Source: Apiotrichum sp. Y4204 | Taxonomy: Eukaryota > Basidiomycota > Tremellomycetes > Trichosporonales > Trichosporonaceae | Direction: 5' to 3' | Assembly: GCA_025531455.1 (NCBI GenBank) | Contig: JAMYHL010000092.1 | Coordinates: forward strand, 1 to 64,000 | DNA length: 64,000 nt | In this document: positions 11,333-22,407 of the stretch, piece by piece | Layout: the number at the start of each line of letters is the position of its first letter | Numbering within the stretch: position 1 is the first letter of the stretch | Program-made: the position numbers and the translations under genes | Notes under the pieces: model-generated | Database searches by the model: none | What the model saw: only the letters and a program-made list of their open reading frames with translations | What the model was told of the DNA's origin: nothing

Positions 11333-13690
11333 ATGACCGACATTGAGAAGGCCGTGCGCGACGATAGACGGGTCGCGGAGAAGCGCGAGGGCGACGCCGA
11401 GCAGCACCACGAGAAGGAGGCGGCCAAGCGCGAGGAAAACAAGGAGAAGGATAACGACAAATCAAAGAAATCCGACAAGAAGGACAAGAAGGATAAGAAG
11501 GACAAGGACCCGCCAGGCGGCCGGGACCGCACGCTTGTGCCCCGCACACAGGGGAAGACCTATACTGTGCGCTTCGTGTTCCACTCTGCCTCGGATATCC
11601 CAATGGGCGACATGACGCAGGCGTCGTCGGACCCGTACGTGCTTGCGCAGCTCAACCCGCGGGGAAGGGGGAAGCACGGGGTACGGCACGCGCGCGACCC
11701 GCTGCTGCGGTTCCGGAGCGCGACGGCGTACAGCACCACGCACCCGGTGTGGGATGCCGAGTGGGTCGTGGCGGGCATTCCGGCGGCGGGGGGCGAGCTC
11801 AAGGTCCGGGTGTACGACGAGGATAATGGATCGTCGGATGACCGGCTCGGAACCGCCAAGATCAACCTGGGCGTGCTGGACGAGGGGTGGAAGTGGGAGC
11901 GGCGGACGGTAGAGCTCAAGAAGCGCGGCGGGTCGTTCCGCGCCTGGGGGTTCGAGACGCTGTGCGCCCCCTGTGTGGCGAGTGCGCGCCGCGACGCGAC
12001 CATTACGCTGTCGGCCGAGGTACTCGGCGAGACGGAGGACGAGTGCGGCAAGGCGTATACCCTCAACTCGTGGTGGTGGATCCACTACTCACCGCTCATG
12101 GGCGCGATGGTTGGCACGACGGTGCCCGACGAGGACGGCGACGACAAAGCAAAGTGAGTGCCGCCCTGTAGCTGTCGCTTGGCGCTAATCAATCCCAGCT
12201 TTGCCGCCGTTCAGTTCCAGCTGCGCGGCCCAGTCCCAAACGAGCTGTACCACCGCTACGTCGAGTTCAAGGCGTTTGTGCACCCGATGTTTGAGGCGCG
12301 CGGCCTGCGCGGCTATTTCATGCACAGGGTGGTGCACGCGCAGCACCAGGAGGTGTACCACTTTGACCGGCAGACAGAGTACGGCCGCCTGCCTGGGCCC
12401 GGCAAGAAGATGGCGCAGTGCTTCCTGGACCTGACGGCGTGGGGCGAGGGATACCGCATCTTCACGTATGTTATCACGCTCGACGGCCTCATGCGGTTCA
12501 CGGAGACGGGCAAGGAATTCGCCATCGACATGCTTAGCAAGCACACGATGCACTCGGACGTCAACGTGAGTTGTTCGGCTGGCTGGGGCTGACCAAAGAT
12601 CTATACTGCATTTTCGGGCGAGTTCTTCGTGCGCAAGTGGAAGGGAGGACGCCGCGGCGAGGTCGGCAGCGGAGAGCACGGCGAGGGCAGTGGAGAGCAC
12701 GGCGAGGGCAGTGGAGAGCACGGCGAGGGCAGCGAGGAGCACGGCGAGGGCAGCGAAGAGCACGGCGAGGGCCACTCCGAGGGCCAACAGGGCGGCAGCG
12801 GGCCGCACGCCCACGAGACGAACGGCACCGACACTCCGAAGTTTGACACCTCGAAACCGAGCCACAGCATGCTCGCCCCGCCGCGCGACGCCGAAACGGA
12901 GGGCGGCGAGATATTCTCCCACCCACACGAGCACCATCTCGCGGGCGCGGGCGGGGGGCTGGACACGGAGGCTCACAAAGAATCGCACGGTCACGGCCAC
13001 CGGTTCCTCGAGAAGAACAGCAAAGCCGAGTGGAAGGGCCGCAAGGATAACTGGAAGGACATGGTCAAGGACCGCGAACACAACCAGCAGACCGAGGCGG
13101 CCGGCAATCCCGATGCCGGGGCCGGCGCCAGCACCAACCCCGCAAACGACGCCGCGACCGATGCCACCACCGCCGACGGCACGGCGAATGGCGCCGCCAG
13201 CGGGAGGCAGCCGAAGTCCAAGCTCGACTCGGGCCCGCCGTGGCACAGGAACAACAACGGCGGGCGGCCTGTCGAGACGACGCACCTTCACGGGCGGTCT
13301 GACGGCACGCTCCCCGATCCGTCAGAGTACGAGCTCGTGATCGACAACGACAGCGGGACGTACCGCCCGGACGATGAGCTGTTGCCTGTCCTCGCGGCGT
13401 TTTTGCGGAGTAACTTTGTCGGCCTGCATGTGACTGCCAAATCGTGCAAGGACGACGATTACCAGGATGTCAAGAAGAAGCGGCGGGAGGACAAGGAGAA
13501 ACACTCGAGCGGCAGGGTATACGCCGCCTCGTCGAGTGACCTCAGCTCCATTGCGAGTGGGAGCGACCGGCGCGGAAACAAGGAGAAGGGCCTCGAGTTT
13601 ATCACGAATCCGACTGGCGTGGCGCACCGTGCCAAGGACAAGGTTGGCGGCGTGTTCCATCGCGATAAGGGCGAGGAGAACGAGGAGTGA
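11333..13690 (+). CDS. C2-domain protein with EHGE heptad repeats
   Basis: 759 residues from three exons: 11333-12153, 12199-12565 and 12599-13690. The order is a strongly charged Lys/Glu/Asp N-terminus (1-60), then a C2 domain (about 75-190). Candidate Ca2+/phospholipid-binding acidic residues sit in SDIPMGD, SSDPYV and YDEDNGSSDD. A conserved-looking region (about 250-400) follows with many aromatic and His residues. Then come five 7-residue repeats of GS[G/E]EHGE, a His-rich tail, and a final segment (about 660-759) that looks folded again. The C2 domain suggests Ca2+-dependent membrane association; the rest is unrecognised. The His/Glu-rich part could bind metal ions, but that is inference. 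Both introns are short (45 and 33 nt). Probably a fungal-specific C2 family. Confidence 0.82.
12665..12769 (+). repeat. 21-bp coding tandem repeat (five units)
   Basis: Five consecutive 21-base units, each translating as GS[G/E]EHGE, inside the C2-domain gene. The first three units are nearly identical; the last two carry GAG or GAA in place of GGA. Recent copy-number change is likely. Confidence 0.9.
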
Positions 13691-14247
13691 GACGAGTTGG
13701 GAGTGGCACCAGGTTCATAGGGCAGGAGGGCAGGAGGTACATATTGTTATGATCCATCTAGTTAATGTTATCACATTGTGCATGCGTACATATGTTGGGC
13801 GAGAGACGATGGGCCTAGCCGCCACTGTCCCCAACCTGTGGCCTCTGACGGTTCTCGATGGCGTTGATGCCGTATGGAACCGTGGAATGCGCCTTACGCC
13901 GTCGGATCCGAGTTGATCCTGGCTGCATCGCATCCAACGGTGAGAAGCGGACACTGACACTTGTCCCATCCGAGTTCCTTTATTCTACTCAGCACCATCT
14001 CACGAGCACCCATCGATTCGGCCTACTCCACCCTCCTCGGCATCAAGCCTTCCGCCGAGGAAACATAGTGGCGGTAGAACTTCCGCCCCCAGCGCTCAAG
14101 CTGCTCCTGGACGGCGCAACGCGGCATCAAGAGCGGCAAGCTCACGGCAATGACGATATGATCTACATCCTCTACTACAGCAGGCAGTGGTACAACGAGC
14201 TGGTCCAACCAGCGAAGCGAGGACCGGAGACGCTCCGCATGACATGC
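13691..14247. other. Convergent intergenic region
   Basis: The 3' ends of the C2 gene (+) and the NAPE-PLD-like gene (-) face each other here. Nothing beyond likely 3' UTR sequence is seen. Confidence 0.5.
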
Positions 14248-15840
14248 CTATGCCACCGCGGCGGTCACCGTGCGCGACCCGCCGAGCTCCCACACGCCAA
14301 ACTCCTCTTCGGAGATATCGAGCACCTTGCGCGCCTCGGCGAGGTGCCGCGGCGGGTCGGAGAGCTGCTCGTGTGAGAGGTCCCACGTGCCCCAGTGGAT
14401 CGGGAGGGCTTTGCGCGCGCGCTTAGAAGTGAGTAAGTATGACAGACACGAGCCACGATGCCCCGACGGCAGAACTCACGACATCGCGGAAGACGCGCAC
14501 CGCGTCAATCGGGGCGCAGTGCACTGTCGACAAGAACCGGCGGGGCGAGTACGCGCCAATCGGGATGAACGCGAGGTCGAACCCCCCGAAACGCTCGCCA
14601 ATCTCCTTGAACGCCGGACATGTCGGTACCGCGGGGTCAATGTCGTGCGTCTCGGCGTCGACGGCAGCATACCCCGTATCTCCCGCAAACCACACCTTTG
14701 CCCCCTCTGGCGCTTGCTCTTCCACGGCCCACCCGCCCCACAGGCTGCGGCCGGTATCCCACGCCGTGCGCGCGGTCATGTGCTGCGCGGGCGTGCACGT
14801 AAACTTTAGAGTCCCCCGCCCGCCAACAGCGACAGTCACGCTCTCCCACCAGTCCGCCTCGCGGTACACTTCGGCGGGGACGGTGCCGCGCAACACGCGC
14901 CATGTATTCAGCGGGGCGATGAGCGCGGGCGGCGCTTTTTGCCTCGCGTAGATTGCCGCGAGCGTCGGCAGGTCCAGGTGGTCGTAGTGGTTGTGTGAGA
15001 TGGCCACTATGTCGATCTCGGGCAATCCAGAGACGTCGCCGCATGGTACCGCTGAGAGATGAGCGTTTGTCCGCGCACTGTGCTTCTTTGCATCTTCGCC
15101 TCTATACCCACGGGTAAAGCGCTTCGGGGCGCCAAAGAGCTGCGTCGGCCCGCATCGCCGCGAGAACACCGGGTCAAAGAGGACGGTGAGCCCGCGCTCT
15201 GCGCCGCGCGGCGCAAACTGCACGAGCACGCACGCGTGACCCAGCCATGTCGCCTTTACGCCCTCCTCTGGCGGCGTAAAGTCGGGAGTGACGGTCGTGA
15301 TAAAGGCAGACGGGTCCGCGAGTTCGGGCTTGGGGATCCACAGGCCGTCCCACAGGAACTGGAGTCAGTTGGGAACAGGCGTAGGTATACCTTTGAGATT
15401 ACCGAGAAGGGCTGGGGGTCAGCGTCAACTGCACTGCGTCCTGGGTTCCGCAGGGTCCGTCGCTTTCTACTCACAGGATGGTTGCGCGCGCTCGGCCACG
15501 GATTAGTAAACTGCGTGCCCTCGTCATTGACCCAGTGCGCGCCCTTTGTGCGCGCCCCCGCTTCCGAGAACGAAATGTGCGCCGTCGGGGTTGTCGGAGA
15601 CTCCATCGTTGGTGAAGTAATGGGAGACTGTGCAGATGCCAGTGGGGATGTAGGACGGGGAGTAACGGTGGCGCGGGGCGCGGGTCGCGGGCTCGGGCTC
15701 GTGCGTGGGATGTGTCGCAGGACGGGAGTCACTTCTGTTTCGCTTTTCTCCACGGCAGCAGCGGCGGCGGCGGTACGGTGCGCAAGCGACGTGTGCAGGC
15801 TTCGAGATAGGCAGAGCACCCTCCCCCGCGAAAGAAGCAT
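14248..15840 (-). CDS. NAPE-PLD/Fmp30-like metallo-beta-lactamase-fold hydrolase, probably mitochondrial
   Basis: 459 residues from five exons: 15475-15840, 15391-15411, 15112-15358, 14480-15051 and 14248-14421. The N-terminus (MLLSRGRVLCLSRSLHTS) is Arg/Ser-rich like a mitochondrial presequence. FTNPWPS and WLGHA are family landmarks. The zinc-binding H-x-H-x-D-H appears as SHNHYDHLD, later ligands lie around AQHMTARTAWD and FAGDTGY, and the C-terminus has PIHWGTW. Relatives hydrolyse N-acylphosphatidylethanolamine (NAPE-PLD), and yeast Fmp30 is a mitochondrial protein linked to phospholipid homeostasis; the substrate here is inferred. Exon 2 is a microexon of only 21 nt encoding PFSVISK. 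Skipping it would keep the frame but remove the residues just before the conserved FLWDGLW. A 60-nt intron removes an unrelated insertion before VPCGDVSGLPEID. Confidence 0.9.
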
Positions 15841-17933
15841 GGTGTGGACGCGAGAATACCTCCTGTGCGGGTGGGTGCCGCGGTATATGTTTGCGCAATG
15901 GGTGGTGCTCGCCGCTGGCCGCCGTCGGGCTCGGTTTCCAGGCTGATGGGTCCCAACTTTTCGTGTGCCGTCGGGAAGGCCGATGCCCGAAATTAGACAT
16001 TCTCATTCTGGGTGCATTGCGCATTGAGTGATGGAGCTTGCACGTGTGTGACACGCGGACTTTTGAACAGATTGCTCCACAAACGTGTCATGCACAGTCA
16101 TGTGCGGTCCAGCTTCAGCTTCAAGAATGTTGGATGTCTGCAAGTCAGTACTGACGGACTGTGAGGATCCACGGGGCGTCGATGTCGCATCACGTTTGTG
16201 GTGCTGGCGATCAGTGGTTCAGTGGATCTGCAGATCAGCGGCTTCTGACAGCGACGCTAGAAGCAGAACGGTGATCCGCGCGAAATGACAAGTCCAGGGA
16301 CAGAAGCAGCGTGCATCCCATATGAAACACGCGTGTGCTTTGTCGTCTCCATCATGTATCAAGACTACTACTACCAATGCATCGATAGCGCAAAAGCCTC
16401 TGTATGCATCAATGGCCCTGCCATGTGAGACAACACAGAAGCAGAATTGTGCCGAACGCTCCGACGCTCCGAAACATCGTGTCCAATATGCGTATATCGC
16501 CTATGATCCGGCCAAGAGGTTCAGGAGCGAGGGGAGCGAGGGGCGGCTACGGCACCGGCTCGTTTCATCCCTGGGCGAGTTACGACATGTGCAGGAGCCG
16601 CGAGCGTCGAGGGGAGGGAGGGGGGGAGTACAAGAGAGGGAGGCACAAGATGAGGCTGTACAGCGCGCAGAGCACGCAGAGTCCAGACTCGGGATGCCGA
16701 TTCCAGTCGCAGGAATTGCAGGGATCACAAGGAGATCGCCCGGGCCATGGGCCATGTTCTATGGGACGAGAATTGCGAGATCTCTTTTCGAGCTCCGTGT
16801 CCCCCATAATTTCAGTGTGCAGAGCTGTCAGAAAGAATGGGGCGATCACAGGATGACACACTCGTACAACTGTCAGCTGTACTGTACTCGCCTCGCCATC
16901 GATATGGGACACGAACATGCCATCCATGGCGCCCTCGCTGTCGTCATCGGCGTCACCCTCGGTCTGTCTAAGAATCAGACATAAGCTTATATGCGGGCGA
17001 CGTCCCGGCACCCAATCCGCCTTCTGTGGCGCCTATTGTTGGGCACAATGGACAGGCGTCGAAACCAGAATCGTTTTGTAGATGCAGATGCAGATGCCGC
17101 AACCCCAGCCCCAGCCGTGCTCTTCCACCCCAGAAGGCTGGCCCGCAGCCGGGAGGTACCTCTCGGGACGCACCGCAGGCACAACTCTAAACGTAACCTG
17201 TCGCCTGTAACCTCCCAGTCTGATGTTTCTGTCGCGCGGCAGGGCGGCAGCGGAACGACCGAGGAGGGACGGGTGCAAACCTGGGGCCTGCTTTTATTGT
17301 TGTTGTCGAGGGAGGACCGAGGACAATGGCCCACGACTAATGGCCACGGCACGACAGAGGATCCGACGGGCGACGACAGGCGTCAGCTGGCCATGTCGTA
17401 AACTTGCAGGATCCAGGCGGGGTTGAACAACGTAACTCGCTGCTGGAAAGGCGAGCCAAGCCAAAGCAACAGGCCCATCCCTCGGGCTGTTGCCGCTGGT
17501 CGCTTGCTGCTGCCGCACACCGCCGCCGCCACCCGCCGTACTGCTGAAGCCGTCCTCCGCTCCGCGACCGCCTCTTGCGTAACACTGCGTGGTCTCAGAA
17601 CAACACGGAACACGGAGCAGGGAGCTGGGAGCACGGCTCGCGAAGTGCAGCGCAGCATAACACACAAAGCACAACAAGATGCTCCTGGACGCTGCCAACG
17701 GTCGCCAGATCTTCGTCTCCATCTTCATCGTTCTGAGAAATCCTGGATTGACCTGTCAATCGCCAACGTCGACATTCCACCTCCCATTCTGCGATCTACG
17801 CGTCTGTGCTCCACAACAACAACGACGCCCACGCCACCACTCTTGTCTCCACAACTCGCGTTGCCACCGCGCCCGTCGCCACAACTACCATACCACATAA
17901 CCACCCCGCGCCCCACCTTCCGCTTCTGGCGCA
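15841..17933. other. Long intergenic region, no secure gene
   Basis: About 2.1 kb between divergent genes. A minus-strand frame from 16804 to 16580 would give a short protein with clustered cysteines followed by a hydrophobic stretch, but it has no splice support and overlaps an equally long plus-strand frame, so I do not call it. The last 250 bases before 17934 are rich in CCAC and CAAC runs, as in a fungal 5' UTR. Confidence 0.4.
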
Positions 17934-19691
17934 ATGAGCGCCGCACCTCCCCGGGCGCGCTCGCACTCGTACTCGCGCGCCCCGACCACCGTCAGCGTCC
18001 ACCCGTCGCAGCCCAAGCGCAGCCTCGACATTGGCTGCACCGGTTGGGCATCGGTACCAGGTTCTCGAGGGGCACACTCGCGCGCACACTCGTTTTCCCG
18101 CTCCTCCCACTCGGCCTACTCCACCGCCGCATCGACGTGGTCCGGCTCGACATCCACCACATCCACCTCTATCGCCACCTCGGCTTCCGGCTCGGCGGGG
18201 TCCACTTCGTCCGCCACCGGATCCAGCGGATCTACCGCCACCTCCGCCTCGACCACAAACTCGACCTCCGCCTCGGCCTCCCCATCTGCCTCTGGCTCCG
18301 GATCCAACCCCTCCGCCACATCCACAGGTCCGAGCCACAAGTACACCCCGCAGTCCAGCCAGTCAAGTATGCCGCCAATAGCGTATGTGCGGCACCCGAC
18401 GCACTCGCGGCGCTTCCGCCGACCGCTTCCGATGCCAACGACGACTGCCCCGCTCCCGGCGCAGATGCTCCCGGCAGACGAGCGTGAGCGGCGGGACAGG
18501 GAGCGGCGGCGGGCCCGCAAGCTTGCGCGCGCGGCGCTCGCCCAGGCGCAGGCGGAGCGCAAGGCGGAAGCGGAGGCGCTCGCACAGGACGAGGAGCGCG
18601 CCGCGGACAGGGAGGAGGCGCGCATAGTCCTCGAAGAACGAGAACGCGAGAGGGAGGTGGCGGCGCGGCCGGACGAAAATGGAACCACCACCGCAAGTAA
18701 GCCCAAGAAACTCCCTCCGAGAAGGGATAGTCGGGCGTTTGAGGCGCCCGCGACGAGCAGTCCGCCCGCCGACGCGTGGCTGCCCCCTTTACCGAGCGGG
18801 TATCCCGACTGGGCGGCCGTCTTTGCAGCGACTACAGGCGACAGCTTTGACACCGAGTCTAGCGCTGAGGCAGGGATGACACGGCGGTCGATGAGTGCTG
18901 ATCTGCGAGATGCGCGGCGCTCGCACCGCGCCACGCTCGCGGGGCGGAAGAGCATGAGCGACGCGCGCCGGCCAGAACCCGAGGGATCCGTCAACATGCG
19001 CCGAAGCCGGACGAGCACGGGAACGCGGCCGCCATCGACCCCGACAAGCCCCGGCTTTCCGACATGGCACGACATCTCCACCGCGGGGGCACTCACTGGC
19101 GGGCCGCTGCCCCAGCCAGGAGTCAACAACGCCCTGCCCCCCGTACCGCGGATCGACCCGAACCGCGCGCTGCCCCGCGGACAGGACTATCTCATCTCCC
19201 CGCCGTGCGCCCCCGAATTTGCCGGTCTCGAGCGCAGCCTCACTGCCCGCACAGACCAGACGGTCCGTAGCGTCCGGAGTAACCTCGAGGGCGGGCGGCA
19301 GGGCATCAAGCACGCGAGCTCGGCGTCGCTCCCGTCTCTGCCGTCTCTCGCGCAGCCGGTCCCTGCAGCCCCGGCGCCGCCGCTCGACGACCACATATTC
19401 ATGTTTGCCAACATCGCCCAGCTCCAGGCGCTCATCGCCGCAGACGACGAGCTCGTCGAAGACTACCCCAACTGGCGCGTGTACCGGCGCGAGATGCTGT
19501 ATGCCGAGGCGACGCCAGAGTTTGCGGGCCTGCTCAACAAGCACGTCCTACAGCGCGGCGTGAGTCTCGCCGAGCTCGACGACATCATGGGGTGTCCCGG
19601 CGTCGACGGCACGCCAGGGGGACACCAGCGAATGCCGCGAAAACGCGAGAAGAAGAGTGACAAGAAGAACGTAGGATGTGTCGTGATGTGA
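17934..19691 (+). CDS. Ser-rich low-complexity protein with C-terminal CaaX motif
   Basis: 585 residues in one exon. The order is Ser/Arg N-terminus (1-70), a nearly pure Ser/Thr/Gly/Ala block (about 70-145), a highly charged Arg/Glu/Ala helix (about 180-245), a Pro/Ser/Arg-rich middle, and a more ordered C-terminal part (about 480-560, LDDHIFMFANIAQLQALI onward). It ends KKNVGCVVM, a polybasic stretch plus CVVM, which fits a CaaX box; Met at the last position favours farnesylation. The expected fate is prenylation and attachment to the cytosolic face of a membrane. The ordered C-terminal region with YPNWRVYRREMLYAEATPEF looks like a conserved domain I cannot name. A regulator tethered at the plasma membrane is plausible but unproven. 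Confidence 0.75.
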   Translation: MSAAPPRARSHSYSRAPTTVSVHPSQPKRSLDIGCTGWASVPGSRGAHSRAHSFSRSSHSAYSTAASTWSGSTSTTSTSIATSASGSAGSTSSATGSSGSTATSASTTNSTSASASPSASGSGSNPSATSTGPSHKYTPQSSQSSMPPIAYVRHPTHSRRFRRPLPMPTTTAPLPAQMLPADERERRDRERRRARKLARAALAQAQAERKAEAEALAQDEERAADREEARIVLEEREREREVAARPDENGTTTASKPKKLPPRRDSRAFEAPATSSPPADAWLPPLPSGYPDWAAVFAATTGDSFDTESSAEAGMTRRSMSADLRDARRSHRATLAGRKSMSDARRPEPEGSVNMRRSRTSTGTRPPSTPTSPGFPTWHDISTAGALTGGPLPQPGVNNALPPVPRIDPNRALPRGQDYLISPPCAPEFAGLERSLTARTDQTVRSVRSNLEGGRQGIKHASSASLPSLPSLAQPVPAAPAPPLDDHIFMFANIAQLQALIAADDELVEDYPNWRVYRREMLYAEATPEFAGLLNKHVLQRGVSLAELDDIMGCPGVDGTPGGHQRMPRKREKKSDKKNVGCVVM

Positions 19692-20012
19692 AGAAGTGGG
19701 AAGAAGAATGTGTCAAGTCGAAGAAGCCGTCGAATAGGAGTTATTTTCAGCGGCGCAAGAGTCGCCGCTGCGACATCGCCACGCCATTTGCACTCGCCTA
19801 ACACACATACATACACACAAGACGCGGCGAGCGCGCCGGTTTTCGACTATCTAGGTTTCCTATTTGACAAGATCTGGCCACACCGCGCGGGCGGGGAGTG
19901 GGGCAGTGTTTTGGTTTGGTTGTGGGTTGTGGGTTGCTGGATGTTGATTGTTGGCGATTTTGTGGGATGATGCGGATGATGTTATTTTGTTGTTGCATTG
20001 CTGTCGCGTTGC
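19692..20012. other. Convergent intergenic region
   Basis: 3' flanks of the CaaX gene (+) and the dioxygenase gene (-). Contains a GT-rich stretch (about 19910-19995). No gene. Confidence 0.5.
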
Positions 20013-21642
20013 CTAGTCGGTCGTCGGGGCCGGCTTGAACTGCCCAAAGCCCTTGGCCTCGTACAGCAGATCAGTACGGATGACGAGCTTGCCGCCATCC
20101 GCGCCGACGGCTGAACCCTCGTGCAGAAGCGAGCCCTGCGTGTCGCCGTGCGCTGCTGTTAGTCCTGACGGAGAAGGGATGTGGAGACCTGAAGTGCTGG
20201 AACCATTGACCATTACTCACGGAAACACAGGACGGAACCCTGGATGGGACGAACGCTCGTGGCGTCCATGACGCCAATCTCCTTGCTGGGGAGGAAGAAC
20301 GTTGTGCAGCCGGTATCCTTTGGAATGTCGCTGTTGAGGTAGACGAGAAGCGTGTAGCGCGACCACAGCGGGTCGTCGACGGGTTGCGAGTCGTGCAGGT
20401 ACTCGCCGGTCTCGGGGTGCAGGCCGGCGGCGGGCCACGCGCCGTCGATATGGGGCTGGAGTTAGAGACACACTCGAATCCCCCGACTACTACAGTACTC
20501 ACGCGGTACAGCTGGTTCTCATTGTACTGGTACACCCTGAAGCGCGCGTTGATGCCTCGGACATTGCCGCCGCCGACGCCATCAAACACCGGTGCGGACG
20601 GGGGCACGAACGGCTTGATCTGGCTGTAAAAGTGTCCGAGAAACTCGGAATCCGCAAGCCAGACAAAGTTGCGCGCAAGGATCGACGTCTTGAGCAGCGC
20701 GCTCCCCTCGGCCGCCTGGTCCTTCTCGAAACCGCTCGCCTCGGCAGCCTGGATAATCTGGAGACACTCGTCGGGCGTGAAGACATCCAGCACGACAAAC
20801 GCGCCCGGAACACCAGGAACGGGCACCTTTGACGGCGCGCGGCGCTCGCTCGCCGGCGTAAGCCGGATCGCACCAGGAGAAGAACCCCACACCGTCGAGT
20901 CGTACATGTTAGGCGGCCGGCGGTCCGCCGCCTTGACAAAGTTGACGACGCGGAAACCGGGATACGGTGCAGGCGGGGGTAGCGTCCCAGGCGCGCCGTA
21001 CAGCGTCTTGGCACACATGCGCTCCCAGATGGGGATCTCGCTGCCGTCCGTAATCGGCGGGCGGGCCTCCCACACACGGGTATACTGAACATGCTTGCGG
21101 GTAGCCGGCGGCCCCGGGAGGCCATTAGCTCCCTCCCCGGCCTCCATGTTTGCAATACGCAGAATCATGTCGAGACAGCGGAGGGCCTCGGGGTCACCGG
21201 GACTCCCGTCCGGCGCGGAGGTGGCATCGCACTCGCGTACCCAGCGCTGGAGGGCGCCGAGCTTGGGCCGCATGCCGCGCGCATACATCTCAAACAGGGC
21301 GACGAGCGCGTCTGTAAACCGGTAATCCTTGAGGGCGGCGGTGACTTTGGAAGTGAGCGATGCGCCGAGCGTTGCGCCCTCGGCGAGCACGCGGTGTAGG
21401 TCGTATACCCCGCGCTTGAGGTCCTTCATCTCCTTTCCCGCGAGCAGGGCCGGGTTCTCCGCGAGTGTGCGCAGCGCAAAGACGGCGGTCTCGAGCTCTT
21501 CGGGGAGGAGAAGCGAGTCCGAGCTGGTGGATTCCGGAGGGGTCGGGAGAGACTCGGTCGGCTTGGCTGCCTTCACTGCCTTTTGCGGGCCTGGAGCCGC
21601 CGCGCGCTTCCGCTTCTTTGCTTGTTCGGCGCGTTTGCCCAT
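20013..21642 (-). CDS. 2-oxoglutarate/Fe(II) prolyl-4-hydroxylase-like dioxygenase
   Basis: 504 residues from three exons: 20503-21642, 20221-20455 and 20013-20152. A Lys/Arg-rich, nuclear-localisation-like start (MGKRAEQAKKRKRAAAPG) is followed by about 250 residues of mainly helical sequence. The C-terminal double-stranded beta-helix domain carries the iron ligands: HID in PHIDGAW (His382, Asp384) and the distal His in LLHEG (about 469), with Arg484 in VIRTD to bind 2-oxoglutarate. FPHG at the exon 2/3 join supports the chosen acceptor. Family members hydroxylate proline in proteins or free substrates; the basic N-terminus hints at a nuclear role, which is inference. An upstream in-frame ATG exists, but 21642 gives the natural basic N-terminus. 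It is head-to-tail with the mitoferrin gene; both concern iron only in a broad sense. Confidence 0.88.
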
Positions 21643-22407
21643 CGTGGTTTTTGTGGTGTGGAGTGGTGGATGGTGAGGATTGAAGATCATTTTTGTGCGT
21701 GAGTCCGGGAGAACCGATCGGGTGGCGTTGGAGTGGATCGGAGTTGGGGAGAAGTTGCTCCACGTGAGTGGTGCATGGTGGGCATGTGGCACCTTGGTAC
21801 CTTGACCAATTGACCAAGTCGCACGTTCGAACGTTCTGAGACAGATCGCTCCCAACTCAAAAGACTGTTGCAATCGAGAGCCAGTTTGTCAGAACTCAGT
21901 GTTCGATGCCCTGCTTGACCAATGCTGATTTAGGTGTCCCACGGTGTCAACGAGTCTCACTGTCACTGTCCACATTTGACCTAGACCTCGTCGGCGAACC
22001 TGTATCCTTGAACACACACCTCATCTCTTATTTGCGGTGCATAATCTATGTGCATCCATATACAGCCTATATGAGGGGTGTGAGTGGGTGATGTGATGCT
22101 ATGATGTGATAACAAGCGCGGGTGACGTGAGACAGGCGGGTATGAGGCAGGCATTTAGATACGAGTGCGAAGGTAGGGTTGAGCGGCTACTCATCGACAT
22201 TGACATGGCGGTTTTGGGGAGGGTCCCGCGACGGTAACGGGCGAGGGACGACAAGGCTCCCAAGGCGAACAGAGATAAGATACGGTTTATCGGGCGGGAG
22301 CGCGGCTATGTAGTGCCACTAGAGTCCAGGGATGGCGAGATCAGTGAATTGCACTGTCGTTGCCTTCAACCGGCCGCATTTCGAAACGTTTTGGAAACAA
22401 AGACCTT
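21643..22407. other. Intergenic between two leftward genes
   Basis: Upstream of the dioxygenase gene and downstream of the mitoferrin gene. No ORF, repeat or RNA gene supported. Confidence 0.5.

Noticed and set aside
12185..13291. 368-codon minus-strand frame
   Set aside because: Antisense of the C2-domain gene, with repeats that mirror its EHGE units.
16322..16984. 220-codon plus-strand frame and an overlapping cysteine-containing minus-strand frame
   Set aside because: Both are open over the same bases, neither has family-like content or introns, and composition does not favour either.
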